Origin: Alteromonadaceae bacterium
GTDB lineage: Bacteria > Pseudomonadota > Gammaproteobacteria > Pseudomonadales > Oleiphilaceae
Direction of reading: 5' to 3'
NCBI GenBank assembly: GCA_013393545.1
Contig: JABXHG010000186.1
Span: forward strand, 1 to 28,102
DNA length: 28,102 nucleotides
Shown here: piece by piece, positions 7,427 through 15,636 of the stretch
Layout of the letters: every line of letters begins with the position of its first letter
How positions within the stretch are numbered: position 1 is the first letter of the stretch
The notes under the pieces: generated by a model
The model's input: only the letters and a program-made list of their open reading frames with translations
The model's database searches: none
What the model was told of the DNA's origin: nothing
Made by a program: the position numbers and the translations under genes

Positions 7427-8911
7427 ATGAGACGCGCGGTCAACGATCTGCTCGGAGCCTACGACAAGCTGATTATGGACCCGGTACACGGCGGCATTCC
7501 GCTGTATCGGCACGAAATCCAGGTGATTGACCACCCGCTGTTCCAGCGGTTGCGCAACATTTGCCAGAACGACATTCTGAGCCTGGTGTTTCCCGGCGCC
7601 ACCCACTCCCGCTTCCTTCATAGCGTGGGCGTGATGCATGTGGGCACCCGCATGTTCCGCTCAATGATTGATGCCTACCTGCGGGAACGGCAACTGAGCG
7701 AACATACCGACCTGGGCCTGAGCCAGCTCGATGCCATCGATTACCTGGCCAAAACCATTCGTCTGGCCTGCCTGCTGCACGACAGCGGCCATTCCAGCTT
7801 CTCGCACCAGTTCACCCAGGCCCAGCGCATCCGCGAGCTGATGTCCCGGCCCGGGCGCTTCCGGGATTTGTGGCAAGGGGTCGACTACCACGCCTACTTT
7901 GCCGAAGAACCGGACGAACTCGAGCACGAACACTACTCCGTGCGTGTGGCCCACGATGTACTCTCCGCAGTCGATCTTGAGAGCGCCGGGCTGCATGCGG
8001 TTGATGTGATTGGCATTATGGAAACCACACAGGTACAGCCAAGCGAGGCGTTCTGCCGGCACGCGGAAACCTTCTGGAAATTCATCGCCGGCAATGATGC
8101 CGTCGCCGGCCGCATCCCTGCTGACAACATCCCGCAGCTGGTGATGGATCTGCTGGCGTCCATCGTGTCCGGTGAGATTGACGCCGACAGGGCCGATTAC
8201 ATGCTGCGCGACGGTTTTCACAGCTCTGTGACCATCGGTGGCTTCAATCTGGACCACCTGCTGAGCAACCTGCGATTTGGCTGGGAAGTGACCGAACCCT
8301 GGATGGGCCTGGCCATTACCGAGAAAGGTTTGGGCGCGCTGGAAGATTTCGTGTACAGCCGCTACCAGATGTACCGCAAGGTGTACGCCCACAAGACGGC
8401 GCTGGGCTTTGACTGGCTACTGCGCGAGGCGATCAATGAAGTGCTGGAGGACCCGGATAATTTCGAGTGGATCGATACCTGCCTGAGCGATATGCGGTAT
8501 TTTGCCGAGCTGACCGACAACTTTTTCTGGGAAGCTTTCCGCAAGGTGGCCCGCAAGCACCCGAAAAGCTATTCCTTCTGTATCGTCAACCGCGTCAAAC
8601 TCAATCACCTGGATACCCGGGAGAACCTGGACGCGGAGGGCATCAGCCGTTACAGCCAATGGCTGGCCGGAGAACTGGCATTGAACCCCGCCAACGTGGT
8701 GACCTGTTCCATGCGGGCCCGTTTTTCCAACATTCAGGACAACTTTGACGGCATCAAGGTACTGCAGCGCCACCCGATCAGCCGCGAGCGGTCATTGAAA
8801 CGGATTACCGATGTCAGCGCGTTTTTCTCGAAATTCGGTGACGGCACCATTACCCACTTCTATCAACGGCCGGAAGTGGATAACGGTGCACCAAAAGAAT
8901 TGACTGAATGA
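7427..8911 (+). CDS. HD-domain phosphohydrolase (dGTPase-like)
   Basis: The 494-aa protein belongs to the HD superfamily of metal-dependent phosphohydrolases, in the branch that resembles dNTP triphosphohydrolases and YwfO. The metal ligands are visible: H65 in HSRFLHSVGV, H118-D119 in LACLLHDSGHSSFSH, and D257 in ADYMLRDGFHS. The start MDPVHGGIPLYRHEIQVIDHPLFQRLRNI is typical for this branch. Substrate is unknown; nucleotide triphosphates are the family expectation. An AGGAG lies about eleven bases before the ATG. It stands alone, divergent from rssB, and converges on the renalase-like gene, where one hairpin covers both stop codons. Confidence 0.88.
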   Translation: MRRAVNDLLGAYDKLIMDPVHGGIPLYRHEIQVIDHPLFQRLRNICQNDILSLVFPGATHSRFLHSVGVMHVGTRMFRSMIDAYLRERQLSEHTDLGLSQLDAIDYLAKTIRLACLLHDSGHSSFSHQFTQAQRIRELMSRPGRFRDLWQGVDYHAYFAEEPDELEHEHYSVRVAHDVLSAVDLESAGLHAVDVIGIMETTQVQPSEAFCRHAETFWKFIAGNDAVAGRIPADNIPQLVMDLLASIVSGEIDADRADYMLRDGFHSSVTIGGFNLDHLLSNLRFGWEVTEPWMGLAITEKGLGALEDFVYSRYQMYRKVYAHKTALGFDWLLREAINEVLEDPDNFEWIDTCLSDMRYFAELTDNFFWEAFRKVARKHPKSYSFCIVNRVKLNHLDTRENLDAEGISRYSQWLAGELALNPANVVTCSMRARFSNIQDNFDGIKVLQRHPISRERSLKRITDVSAFFSKFGDGTITHFYQRPEVDNGAPKELTE

Positions 8912-8930
8912 CCGGGACGATTACCCGGTC
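8910..8930. terminator. Hairpin spanning both convergent stop codons
   Basis: GACCGGG (8910-8916) pairs with CCCGGTC (8924-8930) around a 7-nt loop. The plus-strand TGA (8909-8911) and the minus-strand TAA (8921-8923) both fall within or at the edge of it. No long T-tract follows on either strand, so it may protect 3' ends or terminate weakly. Confidence 0.5.
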
Positions 8931-9937
8931 ATTTCTGCAACCAGCTTTTCAGCGCTTTCCCAGGCCCCTTCCACGCGGCCACCGGCCAGCCAGTCTCCGG
9001 CCAGGCCAATGCCCTGCTCCCGGTCCAGCAGGTAACCCGGGCAGGCGCCGTCGGTGGAGCGGGCATAGAGCCAGCGGTGGCTCAGGGTTTCAGCCACCGC
9101 GCCCTGGTAGCCGGTCAAATCCCGAAATGCTCCGACCAGTCGCTCGGCCACCAGGTCCGGCTCGGTATCCAGATGATGCCGGGTCCATTCCGGTGTGGCA
9201 TGCAATACCCACCATTGCCCACCATTGGAGCGCCCGGGCTTGGAGGCATTATTAGCCACCCAGTAGAGCGTGTCGCTGTTGGGGCGCATGCCCTCATAGG
9301 CCATGGGCACCTGCTGCTCCAGCCTTGCCGCCACCGCCCAGCACGGCAGCATGTGGCCGGCAGCATTCGCCACCCGGTCCGCCAGCGGGGTCAGGCCGCT
9401 ATCGGCCAACAGCTCACCGGCCTGGGCCGGCGGCGCAGTGATGACAACCTGGTCAAAATGACCCTGGTTCTTGCCATCCGTACACACCAGCTGCCACCGG
9501 CCCGAATCCGGCAACAAGCGCTTGATGCGCACCTGTGACTGCAACTCCACATGGCGCGACAACGCCCGGGAAATAGCGGTCATGCGCGGGGTGCCCACGT
9601 AGCGTTGTTCTTCGGGAAACGGCTGCCATCCGCTTTCCGGGTGTTGAAAGCCGAAACGTCCCGGCCAATGGGCAAAATGCTCATCGCCCGCCCATTGGCC
9701 CAGAAACTCACGGAAAGCCGGATTACGGATAGTGAAATACTGAGCGCCTATGTCCACCGAACCGTCGTTGCCCACGCGCTTGGCGGACAACCGCCCACCT
9801 GGCCCGCGGCTCTTGTCGAACACCTGCACCCGGTGCCCCTGCTGCGAGAGAAAAATAGCAGCGGTCAACCCGGCCACCCCTGAACCGATGATCGCGACCT
9901 GGCGTATAGCTGGGTTATCTGATGTAACTTTTGGCAT
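8921..9937 (-). CDS. NAD(P)/FAD-dependent oxidoreductase, renalase-like
   Basis: The 338-aa protein has an FAD Rossmann motif VAIIGSGVAGLTAAIFLSQQG near its start (G18, G20, G23), then FDKSRGPGGRLSAKR and VDIGAQYFTIRNPAF. These mark the renalase/amine-oxidase-like flavoprotein family. C-terminal SGIGLAGDW-type sequence (GIGLAGDWLAGGRVEGAWES) closes the FAD site. Bacterial renalases oxidise isomers of dihydro-NAD(P), but many relatives have unknown substrates. I chose the ATG at 9937; the frame is open twelve codons further upstream, which would overlap the divergent desaturase start. It may be functionally linked to the lipid operon across the 8-bp gap, but this is inference. Confidence 0.85.
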   Translation of the reverse strand: MPKVTSDNPAIRQVAIIGSGVAGLTAAIFLSQQGHRVQVFDKSRGPGGRLSAKRVGNDGSVDIGAQYFTIRNPAFREFLGQWAGDEHFAHWPGRFGFQHPESGWQPFPEEQRYVGTPRMTAISRALSRHVELQSQVRIKRLLPDSGRWQLVCTDGKNQGHFDQVVITAPPAQAGELLADSGLTPLADRVANAAGHMLPCWAVAARLEQQVPMAYEGMRPNSDTLYWVANNASKPGRSNGGQWWVLHATPEWTRHHLDTEPDLVAERLVGAFRDLTGYQGAVAETLSHRWLYARSTDGACPGYLLDREQGIGLAGDWLAGGRVEGAWESAEKLVAEMTG

Positions 9938-9945
9938 GATGAAAT

Positions 9946-10902
9946 ATGACCCGAGTAAATAACTGGCTGACAAACATTCTAAGATGGTTCGATTCCGAAG
10001 CGGGATCAGATCACCTGGACGTCAGTTCCAGACGCTTCAATATGCTGCGAGTGCTGCCGTTTATCGGCCTGCACCTGGCCTGTTTGCTGGCTTTCGTGAC
10101 CGGAGTCAGCACCTTTGCGGTGGTGTTTGCCATCGCATTTTTCCTGATTCGCATGTTTGCCATTACCGGCTTCTACCACCGGTATTTTTCCCATAAAACC
10201 TTTAAAACCAGCCGTCCGGCACAATTCATATTCGCCGTGATCGGCGCCAGTGCGGCCCAGCGAGGTCCATTATGGTGGGCCGCCCATCACCGCCATCATC
10301 ACCAGTATTCCGATCAACCCGAAGACCTGCACTCCCCCCATCAAGGCGGTTTCTGGTGGTCGCACGCCGGTTGGTTTACCTGTGACGCCGGATTCGCCAC
10401 CAACGAGAAGCGCGTGCGCGACTGGCTGAAATTCCCTGAACTGCGCTTTATCAACCGCTTCGACACTCTGGTGCCGGCGCTTTTCGCGGTACTCATTTAC
10501 TTACTGGGCGAGGCATTGGCCACCTGGGCGCCACAGCTGAACACCAACGGTTTCCAGTTGCTGGTGTGGGGTTTCTTCATTTCCACCGTCGTTCTGTTCC
10601 ACGCCACTGTTTCCATTAACTCATTACTGCACGTGTGGGGCAAACGCCGGTTCGAAACCGCCGACGACAGCCGCAACAACTTCTGGCTGGCACTGATTAC
10701 CCTCGGTGAAGGCTGGCACAACAACCACCATCGCTGGCCCCGCTCTGTGCGCCAGGGCTTCCGCTGGTACGAAATCGACATCACCTGGTACGGGCTTTGG
10801 GTGCTGTCCAAGATGGGCATTGTCTGGGACCTTAATCCCATACCCGCCCATATTCAGGAAGAAACCCGGCAACTCGACGAAGCGAGGAGGAAACGCCAAT
10901 GA
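9946..10902 (+). CDS. Membrane fatty acid (acyl-CoA) desaturase
   Basis: This 318-aa integral membrane di-iron desaturase has the three histidine boxes in order: HRYFSH (78-83), HHRHHH (114-119) and HNNHH (258-262). Hydrophobic segments lie around residues 33-75 and 170-215. The family inserts a cis double bond, usually delta-9, into acyl-CoA or lipid-bound chains using oxygen and an electron donor. The ATG at 9946 has no clear ribosome-binding sequence and is only 8 bp from the divergent renalase-like start, so any promoter must overlap that gene or its start. It begins the lipid operon and overlaps the next gene by ATGA. Confidence 0.93.
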   Translation: MTRVNNWLTNILRWFDSEAGSDHLDVSSRRFNMLRVLPFIGLHLACLLAFVTGVSTFAVVFAIAFFLIRMFAITGFYHRYFSHKTFKTSRPAQFIFAVIGASAAQRGPLWWAAHHRHHHQYSDQPEDLHSPHQGGFWWSHAGWFTCDAGFATNEKRVRDWLKFPELRFINRFDTLVPALFAVLIYLLGEALATWAPQLNTNGFQLLVWGFFISTVVLFHATVSINSLLHVWGKRRFETADDSRNNFWLALITLGEGWHNNHHRWPRSVRQGFRWYEIDITWYGLWVLSKMGIVWDLNPIPAHIQEETRQLDEARRKRQ

Positions 10903-11366
10903 CGACCGCCTCTAGTATTGAAGTGGGCTCGCACAACGCCGCATTGCCAAAAGTACTGGACGACTTTCGCCGGCTGTTCAACGAACTCGACAAAGGCAAT
11001 CTACAAAAATTGCCAAGTGTGTACGGCGAGGATATTCGTTTTCAGGACCCGTTTGGCGAAGTACAAGGCATCGACGCCCTGACCGAATATTTCGCCGGCG
11101 CCTATAAAAACGTGATCCGTTGCCAGTTTCGGTTTCAGGAACCCGTGGTGGAAGGCTGCTGGTGCACCATCCCGTGGGTGATGGAACTGCAGCACAAACG
11201 TATTCGGGGCGGTCAGCGCATTTGCGTGGACGGCATCAGCCATCTGGAAATCCGCAACGGGCGTGTGCGCTACCACCGGGATTACTTTGACGCCGGCCAA
11301 TTGCTGTATGAAAACCTGCCGGTGATGGGCCGCATGGTCCGCTGGATCAAGGAGCAGGCAGGATGA
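10899..11366 (+). CDS. SnoaL/NTF2-like domain protein
   Basis: The 155-aa protein has the fold signature of the NTF2-like/SnoaL superfamily: an N-terminal helix with FRRLFNELDKGNLQKLPSVYGEDIRFQDPFGEVQG, then alternating strands ending in GISHLEIRNGRVRYHRDYFDAGQLLYENLPVMG. Such proteins are small cone-shaped enzymes or binding proteins for hydrophobic ligands. The residue pair HRDYFD is typical for this branch. It overlaps both neighbours by four bases (ATGA), so translation is coupled. Its position next to desaturase, SDR and methyltransferase genes suggests it handles a lipid intermediate; the reaction is unknown. Confidence 0.85.
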   Translation: MTTASSIEVGSHNAALPKVLDDFRRLFNELDKGNLQKLPSVYGEDIRFQDPFGEVQGIDALTEYFAGAYKNVIRCQFRFQEPVVEGCWCTIPWVMELQHKRIRGGQRICVDGISHLEIRNGRVRYHRDYFDAGQLLYENLPVMGRMVRWIKEQAG

Positions 11367-12142
11367 GCACACGATTGCAGTCAGCATCCAACATCTGGCT
11401 CACCGGCGCGTCTTCCGGCATCGGCGAAGCAATGGTGCGCGAGCTGGCCGGCGCTGGCCACAGGCTGGTGGTTACCGGGCGCCGGCAGGAAGCGCTGGAC
11501 GAACTCGCCGTACGCCACCCGGGAAGCATTGAAACGGCGGCGGCAGACACCACCGACCGCGAGGCCCTGGCAGAAATCAGTCCGAAGCTTGGCCATTTCG
11601 GCGACCTGGACATGGTCATCCTGAACGCCGGCACCTGCGAATACCTGGACGTGGCGGAATACGACAGCCAGGTCATTGAAGCCAACATAAACACCAACGT
11701 GTTGGGCACCGCCCGCTGCCTCGACATCGCTCTGCCCGCCCTGCGCGCCACCCGGGCCAGGGGCAAACCGGCTACGTTGGTGATTGTCAGCTCCTCGGCC
11801 TGGTGGTTCCCGTTCGGCCGGGCCGAAGGCTATGGCGCCTCAAAGGCAGCACTCAGCTATTTTGCCCACGCCCTGCGCGCCGATCTGGCCGCCGAGGGCA
11901 TTGATGTGGTGGTGGTCTCACCCGGGTTTGTGAAAACACCGTTGACCGACCGAAACGACTTTCCCATGCCCTTTATCGTCAGTGCCGAGGACGCCGCACG
12001 GCGCATTCGCACGGGGCTCGAGAAAGGTAAAACCGAAATCGCCTTCCCCCGGCGTTTCACCTGGCTGCTACGCTTGCTGGGCGCCCTGCCACAACCGCTG
12101 ATCGACCGCATGGCCGCCAGCATGGCCCGCAAGGCCGGATAA
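11363..12142 (+). CDS. Short-chain dehydrogenase/reductase (SDR)
   Basis: The 259-aa enzyme is a classical SDR. It has the cofactor motif LTGASSGIG (residues 13-21), the NAG segment in VILNAGTC, a catalytic serine in VIVSSSAWW, and the YxxxK pair Y157/K161 in GYGASKAALS. TGRR at the end of beta-2 suggests NADP(H) preference by analogy. The tail LLRLLGALPQPLIDRMAASMARK could be amphipathic and membrane-touching. It overlaps the SnoaL-like gene by ATGA and is followed by a 68-bp gap, the largest in the operon. The substrate is probably an oxidised lipid or fatty-acyl group, judged only from context. Confidence 0.9.
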   Translation: MSTRLQSASNIWLTGASSGIGEAMVRELAGAGHRLVVTGRRQEALDELAVRHPGSIETAAADTTDREALAEISPKLGHFGDLDMVILNAGTCEYLDVAEYDSQVIEANINTNVLGTARCLDIALPALRATRARGKPATLVIVSSSAWWFPFGRAEGYGASKAALSYFAHALRADLAAEGIDVVVVSPGFVKTPLTDRNDFPMPFIVSAEDAARRIRTGLEKGKTEIAFPRRFTWLLRLLGALPQPLIDRMAASMARKAG

Positions 12143-12165
12143 CCTTTTTGGACACCTCTAAAGTT

Positions 12166-12190
12166 GTTAACCCCAGATTTGGTAACCCCA
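12166..12190 (+). repeat. Direct repeat ahead of the amine-oxidase gene
   Basis: GTTAACCCCA (12166-12175) and GGTAACCCCA (12181-12190) are repeated in direct orientation 15 bp apart within the only sizeable gap of the lipid operon. They could be an activator site for an internal promoter. A TTGACA follows at once but is too close to the start codon to serve as a -35 element with a normal leader. Confidence 0.35.
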
Positions 12191-12210
12191 ATTGACAAGG
12201 AATTGCACGA

Positions 12211-13476
12211 ATGAACCAGGAACGCCAGCGTATTGCTGTCATCGGTGCCGGAGTGTCCGGCCTCACGGCAGCCTGGCTGCTTAGTGAAAAGCACGACGTG
12301 GAACTGTTCGAAGCCGGTGACTACGCCGGTGGCCACACCAACACCGAGCAAGTGGAAGCCGGTGGTCGCACCTGGCCGGTGAACACCGGCTTCATCGTGT
12401 TCAATGATTGGACCTACCCCGGCTTCATCAAACTGATGGACCGCCTGGGCGTGGCTTCGGAAGTGAGCGACATGAGCTTCAGCGTCGATTGCCACAACTC
12501 CGGTCTCCAGTACAACGGCACCAGCCTGAACACCCTGTTTGCCCAGCGCAAAAACCTGTTCAAGCCGGCGTTTTTAAAAATGATCCGGGAAATTCTGCGT
12601 TTTAACCGGGAAAGCCGAGCCGATCTGGCCGCCGGCGACATTCCCGGCGGGGAAACTTTGGGCCAGTACCTGGACCGCAACGGCTACAGCCAGTATTTCC
12701 GCAACTACTACATCGTGCCCATGGGCGCGGCCATCTGGTCCGCGCCGGAGATCGTGCTGGAGCAGTTCCCGATCCGCTTCTTCCTGCAGTTCTTCAACAA
12801 TCACGGCATGCTGTCCGTGGATGATCGCCCCACCTGGCGGGTGATTTCCGGTGGCTCGGCCACCTATGTTGAGCGCATGATGGACCGCCTGGGCGAGCGC
12901 ACCCACCTGAACAGCCCGGTGTCCGCCATCGAACGAGACGAAGATGGCGTCACCGTCAGCGTGAACGGCCAGCAGCACCGGTTTGATCAGGTCATTCTCG
13001 CCTGCCACAGCGACCAGGCCCTGGCGATGCTTCAAGACCCCACGCCCGAGGAACAGGACATTCTCGGGGCCATCGGTTACCAGAAAAACGACGTGGTACT
13101 GCACACAGACGCCAGCGTGCTGCCCTCCAACCGCCGGGCCTGGGCCGCCTGGAACTACATGATTCCGGCCACGGCCGAACAGCCGGTGTCCGTGTCCTAC
13201 AACATGAACATTCTGCAGAACTTCCACACCGCACCGGAAACCTTCTGCGTGACTCTGAACCGCAGCCACGACATTGATCCGGACCGCGTCATCAAGCGTT
13301 TCGAATACGACCACCCCGTGTTTACCATGGATGCGGTGGCCGCCCAGGAGCGTTATGACGAAATCGGCAACCGTAACCGCACCCACTTCTGTGGCGCCTA
13401 CTGGTTCAACGGCTTTCATGAAGACGGCGTGCAAAGCGCCCTGCGGGTAACCCAGGCGTTCGGGGTGGAGCTTTAA
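12211..13476 (+). CDS. FAD-dependent amine-oxidase-type oxidoreductase
   Basis: The 421-aa flavoprotein begins with the dinucleotide motif IAVIGAGVSGLTAAWLLSEKH (G12, G14, G17), then FEAGDYAGGHTNTE and VNTGFIVFNDWTYPGF, which mark the NAD(P)-binding amine-oxidase family that travels with DUF1365 and Cfa-like genes. Later segments FEYDHPVFTMDAVAAQERYDEI and FCGAYWFNGFHEDGVQSA complete the FAD fold. In Rhodobacter sphaeroides a flavoprotein in a comparable cluster (UfaD) desaturates methylated acyl chains on the way to furan fatty acids; orthology here is not proven. An AAGGA lies about ten bases before the ATG. DUF1365 starts two bases after the stop. Confidence 0.9.
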   Translation: MNQERQRIAVIGAGVSGLTAAWLLSEKHDVELFEAGDYAGGHTNTEQVEAGGRTWPVNTGFIVFNDWTYPGFIKLMDRLGVASEVSDMSFSVDCHNSGLQYNGTSLNTLFAQRKNLFKPAFLKMIREILRFNRESRADLAAGDIPGGETLGQYLDRNGYSQYFRNYYIVPMGAAIWSAPEIVLEQFPIRFFLQFFNNHGMLSVDDRPTWRVISGGSATYVERMMDRLGERTHLNSPVSAIERDEDGVTVSVNGQQHRFDQVILACHSDQALAMLQDPTPEEQDILGAIGYQKNDVVLHTDASVLPSNRRAWAAWNYMIPATAEQPVSVSYNMNILQNFHTAPETFCVTLNRSHDIDPDRVIKRFEYDHPVFTMDAVAAQERYDEIGNRNRTHFCGAYWFNGFHEDGVQSALRVTQAFGVEL

Positions 13477-13477
13477 A

Positions 13478-14377
13478 ATGACCACTGAATGGCTGGAAGG
13501 AACTATAAGACATCGCCGCAAGTTGCCGGCCAGGCACGATTTTCAGTACGATATCGGGATGCTGGCACTGGACCTGGACGACTGGACAGCCCTGCCCCGC
13601 TTCAGCCCGTTCCTGTCCGCCGGGCGTTTCAACTGGGTCAGCCTCTACCGGGAAGACTACCTGGACCCGGAGGTGCCCAGCCTTCGCACCGCCGTTCAGC
13701 AGCGAGTGAAAGCGGCCACTGGCTGGCAGCCAGACGGCCCCATTCAGCTACTCACTCATCCTCGCTACCTGGGTTATATCTTTAACCCGGTGAGCTTTTA
13801 CCTGTGCTACCAGGCCGGCCAACACCCGGAGAACGGCGACGTGCCCCGGGCCATTCTGGCGCAGATCACCAACACTCCCTGGAAAGAGCGCCACGTGTAC
13901 TGCCTGGAGTGCCAGCACCCCGGCCCCGGCAGTAAAGAAGACTGGCAAACCGAGCGTTTTGCCTTCTCCAAACGCTTCCATGTGTCGCCGTTCAACGGCA
14001 TGAACCAGCACTATCAATGGCTGTTCAGCTTCCGCGGGCCAGACCTGCGCATTCACATGAACGTGCGCGAAGATGAACGTAAACATTTTGATGCCACTTT
14101 GGTGGTCCGGCGCAGCCCATTTGATCGTAAAACCTTCCACAACAGCCTGGTGCGTTTCCCCCTGGAAACCATCAAGGGAACGGCGGGTATCTACTGGAAC
14201 GCCCTGAAGCTGAAGCTCAAGGGCGCTCACTTTTATACCCACCCGGACAAACTGGCCTCTGACGACTCCAGCTACCGCAAGGGCAGCGACGATCAGGGCC
14301 AGGATGTCACCGAAACGCCAGGCAGGAACAACGCGAACAACGATCAGCCAGCAAGGGTAAGCTCATGGAGAACCTGA
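13478..14377 (+). CDS. DUF1365 family protein
   Basis: The 299-aa protein shows the full DUF1365 pattern: GTIRHRRKLPARHDFQYDIGMLALDLD at the N-terminus, LTHPRYLGYIFNPVSFYLCY in the middle, and KRFHVSPFNGMNQHYQWLF with HFDATLVVRRSPF afterwards. Members nearly always neighbour a flavin amine oxidase and a Cfa-like methyltransferase, as here. No reaction is established for the family. The last 40 residues are polar and low in complexity. The gene overlaps the next start by 13 bases, implying translational coupling. Confidence 0.92.
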   Translation: MTTEWLEGTIRHRRKLPARHDFQYDIGMLALDLDDWTALPRFSPFLSAGRFNWVSLYREDYLDPEVPSLRTAVQQRVKAATGWQPDGPIQLLTHPRYLGYIFNPVSFYLCYQAGQHPENGDVPRAILAQITNTPWKERHVYCLECQHPGPGSKEDWQTERFAFSKRFHVSPFNGMNQHYQWLFSFRGPDLRIHMNVREDERKHFDATLVVRRSPFDRKTFHNSLVRFPLETIKGTAGIYWNALKLKLKGAHFYTHPDKLASDDSSYRKGSDDQGQDVTETPGRNNANNDQPARVSSWRT

Positions 14378-15636
14378 ATACGTCATTCAAAACCGGCACC
14401 GACACCGTGCGTTTGCCGTTGATCAGCCGCATTGCCCGGCAACTGGTGTGCAAACAGTTTGAAGGCTTGAGCCAGGGCACTCTGGTAGTGAGGGAAGCAG
14501 GCTTTGAGAACCGGGTATTCGGCGATGCCGATACCCGTTACCCGCACGCCGAACTGGTGGTCCACAATCACGGCACCTGGCGCGACCTGGTCACCGGCGG
14601 TGGCATTGGCGCCGCCGAAGCCTACGTGGCCGGCGACTGGAGTTCACCCGACCTGACCGCCCTGCTGCGCTTTTTCAGCCGCAACATCGACACCCTGAAC
14701 GCTTTCGAAGACAAATTCGCCTGGATCAGCAAGCCTGCGCTTAAAGGCCTGCACTGGCTGAACCGTAATACCCCGGAAGGCTCCCGCAAGAACATCAGCG
14801 CCCACTACGACCTGGGCAACGAGCTGTTCAAACTGTTCCTGGACCCCACCATGATGTATTCCTCCGCCATTTACCCGCGCGAGGATGCCTCACTGGAAGA
14901 AGCTGCCGTACACAAGCTTGACGTTATCTGCCGCAAGCTGGACCTGCAGCCTGATGATCGGGTTGTGGAAATCGGTACGGGCTGGGGAGGTTTTGCCATC
15001 CACGCGGCCAAACATTACGGTTGCCATGTCACCACCACCACCATTTCCAGAGAACAGCTGGAGCTGGCGAAAGCGCGGGTTAAAGCCGAAGGTCTGGAAG
15101 ACCGCATCACCCTGCTGTTTGACGACTACCGGGACCTGCAGGGCCAGTTTGACAAGCTGGTGTCCATCGAGATGATCGAAGCGGTGGGCCCGCAGTTTCT
15201 GGAAAGCTACCTGCAGCAAATCGGCGCCCTGCTCAAGCCAGATGGTCTGGCGCTGGTACAGGCCATCAACATGCCGGAACAGCGCTATGCCCGCGCCCTG
15301 AAAAACGTGGACTTCATCCAGCGTTACATCTTCCCGGGCAGCTTTATTCCCTCGTTTGGCGCCATTCTGGAGGCCATGCGCACAGGGTCCGATTTGGTGC
15401 TGACCCAGGCCGAAGACTTTGGCTTCCACTACGCCCGTACCCTGAACGACTGGCACGCACGGTTCAGAGCCAAACGCAGCGAGTTACAGGAACTGGGTTA
15501 CGACCAGGCCTTCCAACGCCTGTGGCACTTCTACTTTGCCTACTGTGAGGCGGGCTTCAGCGAACGGGCCATTGGCGTAGCTCATTTGTTGATGGCGAAA
15601 CCGGCCAACAAACGGGCGAACATCATCAGCTTATGA
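14365..15636 (+). CDS. Cfa-like SAM-dependent fatty-acyl methyltransferase
   Basis: The 423-aa protein is built like cyclopropane-fatty-acyl-phospholipid synthase, with SAM motif VVEIGTGWGGFAI (200-212), HYDLGNELFKLFLDPTMMYSSA before it, and YIFPGSFIPS and a C-terminal helical region. By alignment from memory with E. coli Cfa, bicarbonate ligands C139, H266 and Y317 correspond to S167, Q299 and H364, while E239 is kept as E272. These losses suggest methyl transfer without ring closure, as in UfaM or BfaB enzymes that make methyl-branched chains. The acceptor is expected to be an unsaturated chain in membrane phospholipid. It overlaps DUF1365 by 13 bases and DUF2878 by ATGA. Confidence 0.93.
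   Translation: MENLNTSFKTGTDTVRLPLISRIARQLVCKQFEGLSQGTLVVREAGFENRVFGDADTRYPHAELVVHNHGTWRDLVTGGGIGAAEAYVAGDWSSPDLTALLRFFSRNIDTLNAFEDKFAWISKPALKGLHWLNRNTPEGSRKNISAHYDLGNELFKLFLDPTMMYSSAIYPREDASLEEAAVHKLDVICRKLDLQPDDRVVEIGTGWGGFAIHAAKHYGCHVTTTTISREQLELAKARVKAEGLEDRITLLFDDYRDLQGQFDKLVSIEMIEAVGPQFLESYLQQIGALLKPDGLALVQAINMPEQRYARALKNVDFIQRYIFPGSFIPSFGAILEAMRTGSDLVLTQAEDFGFHYARTLNDWHARFRAKRSELQELGYDQAFQRLWHFYFAYCEAGFSERAIGVAHLLMAKPANKRANIISL

Noticed and set aside
12574..13521. Minus-strand open frame of 315 codons opposite the amine-oxidase gene
   Set aside because: His- and Val-rich composition is typical of antisense shadow frames; the plus strand encodes a conserved flavoprotein.
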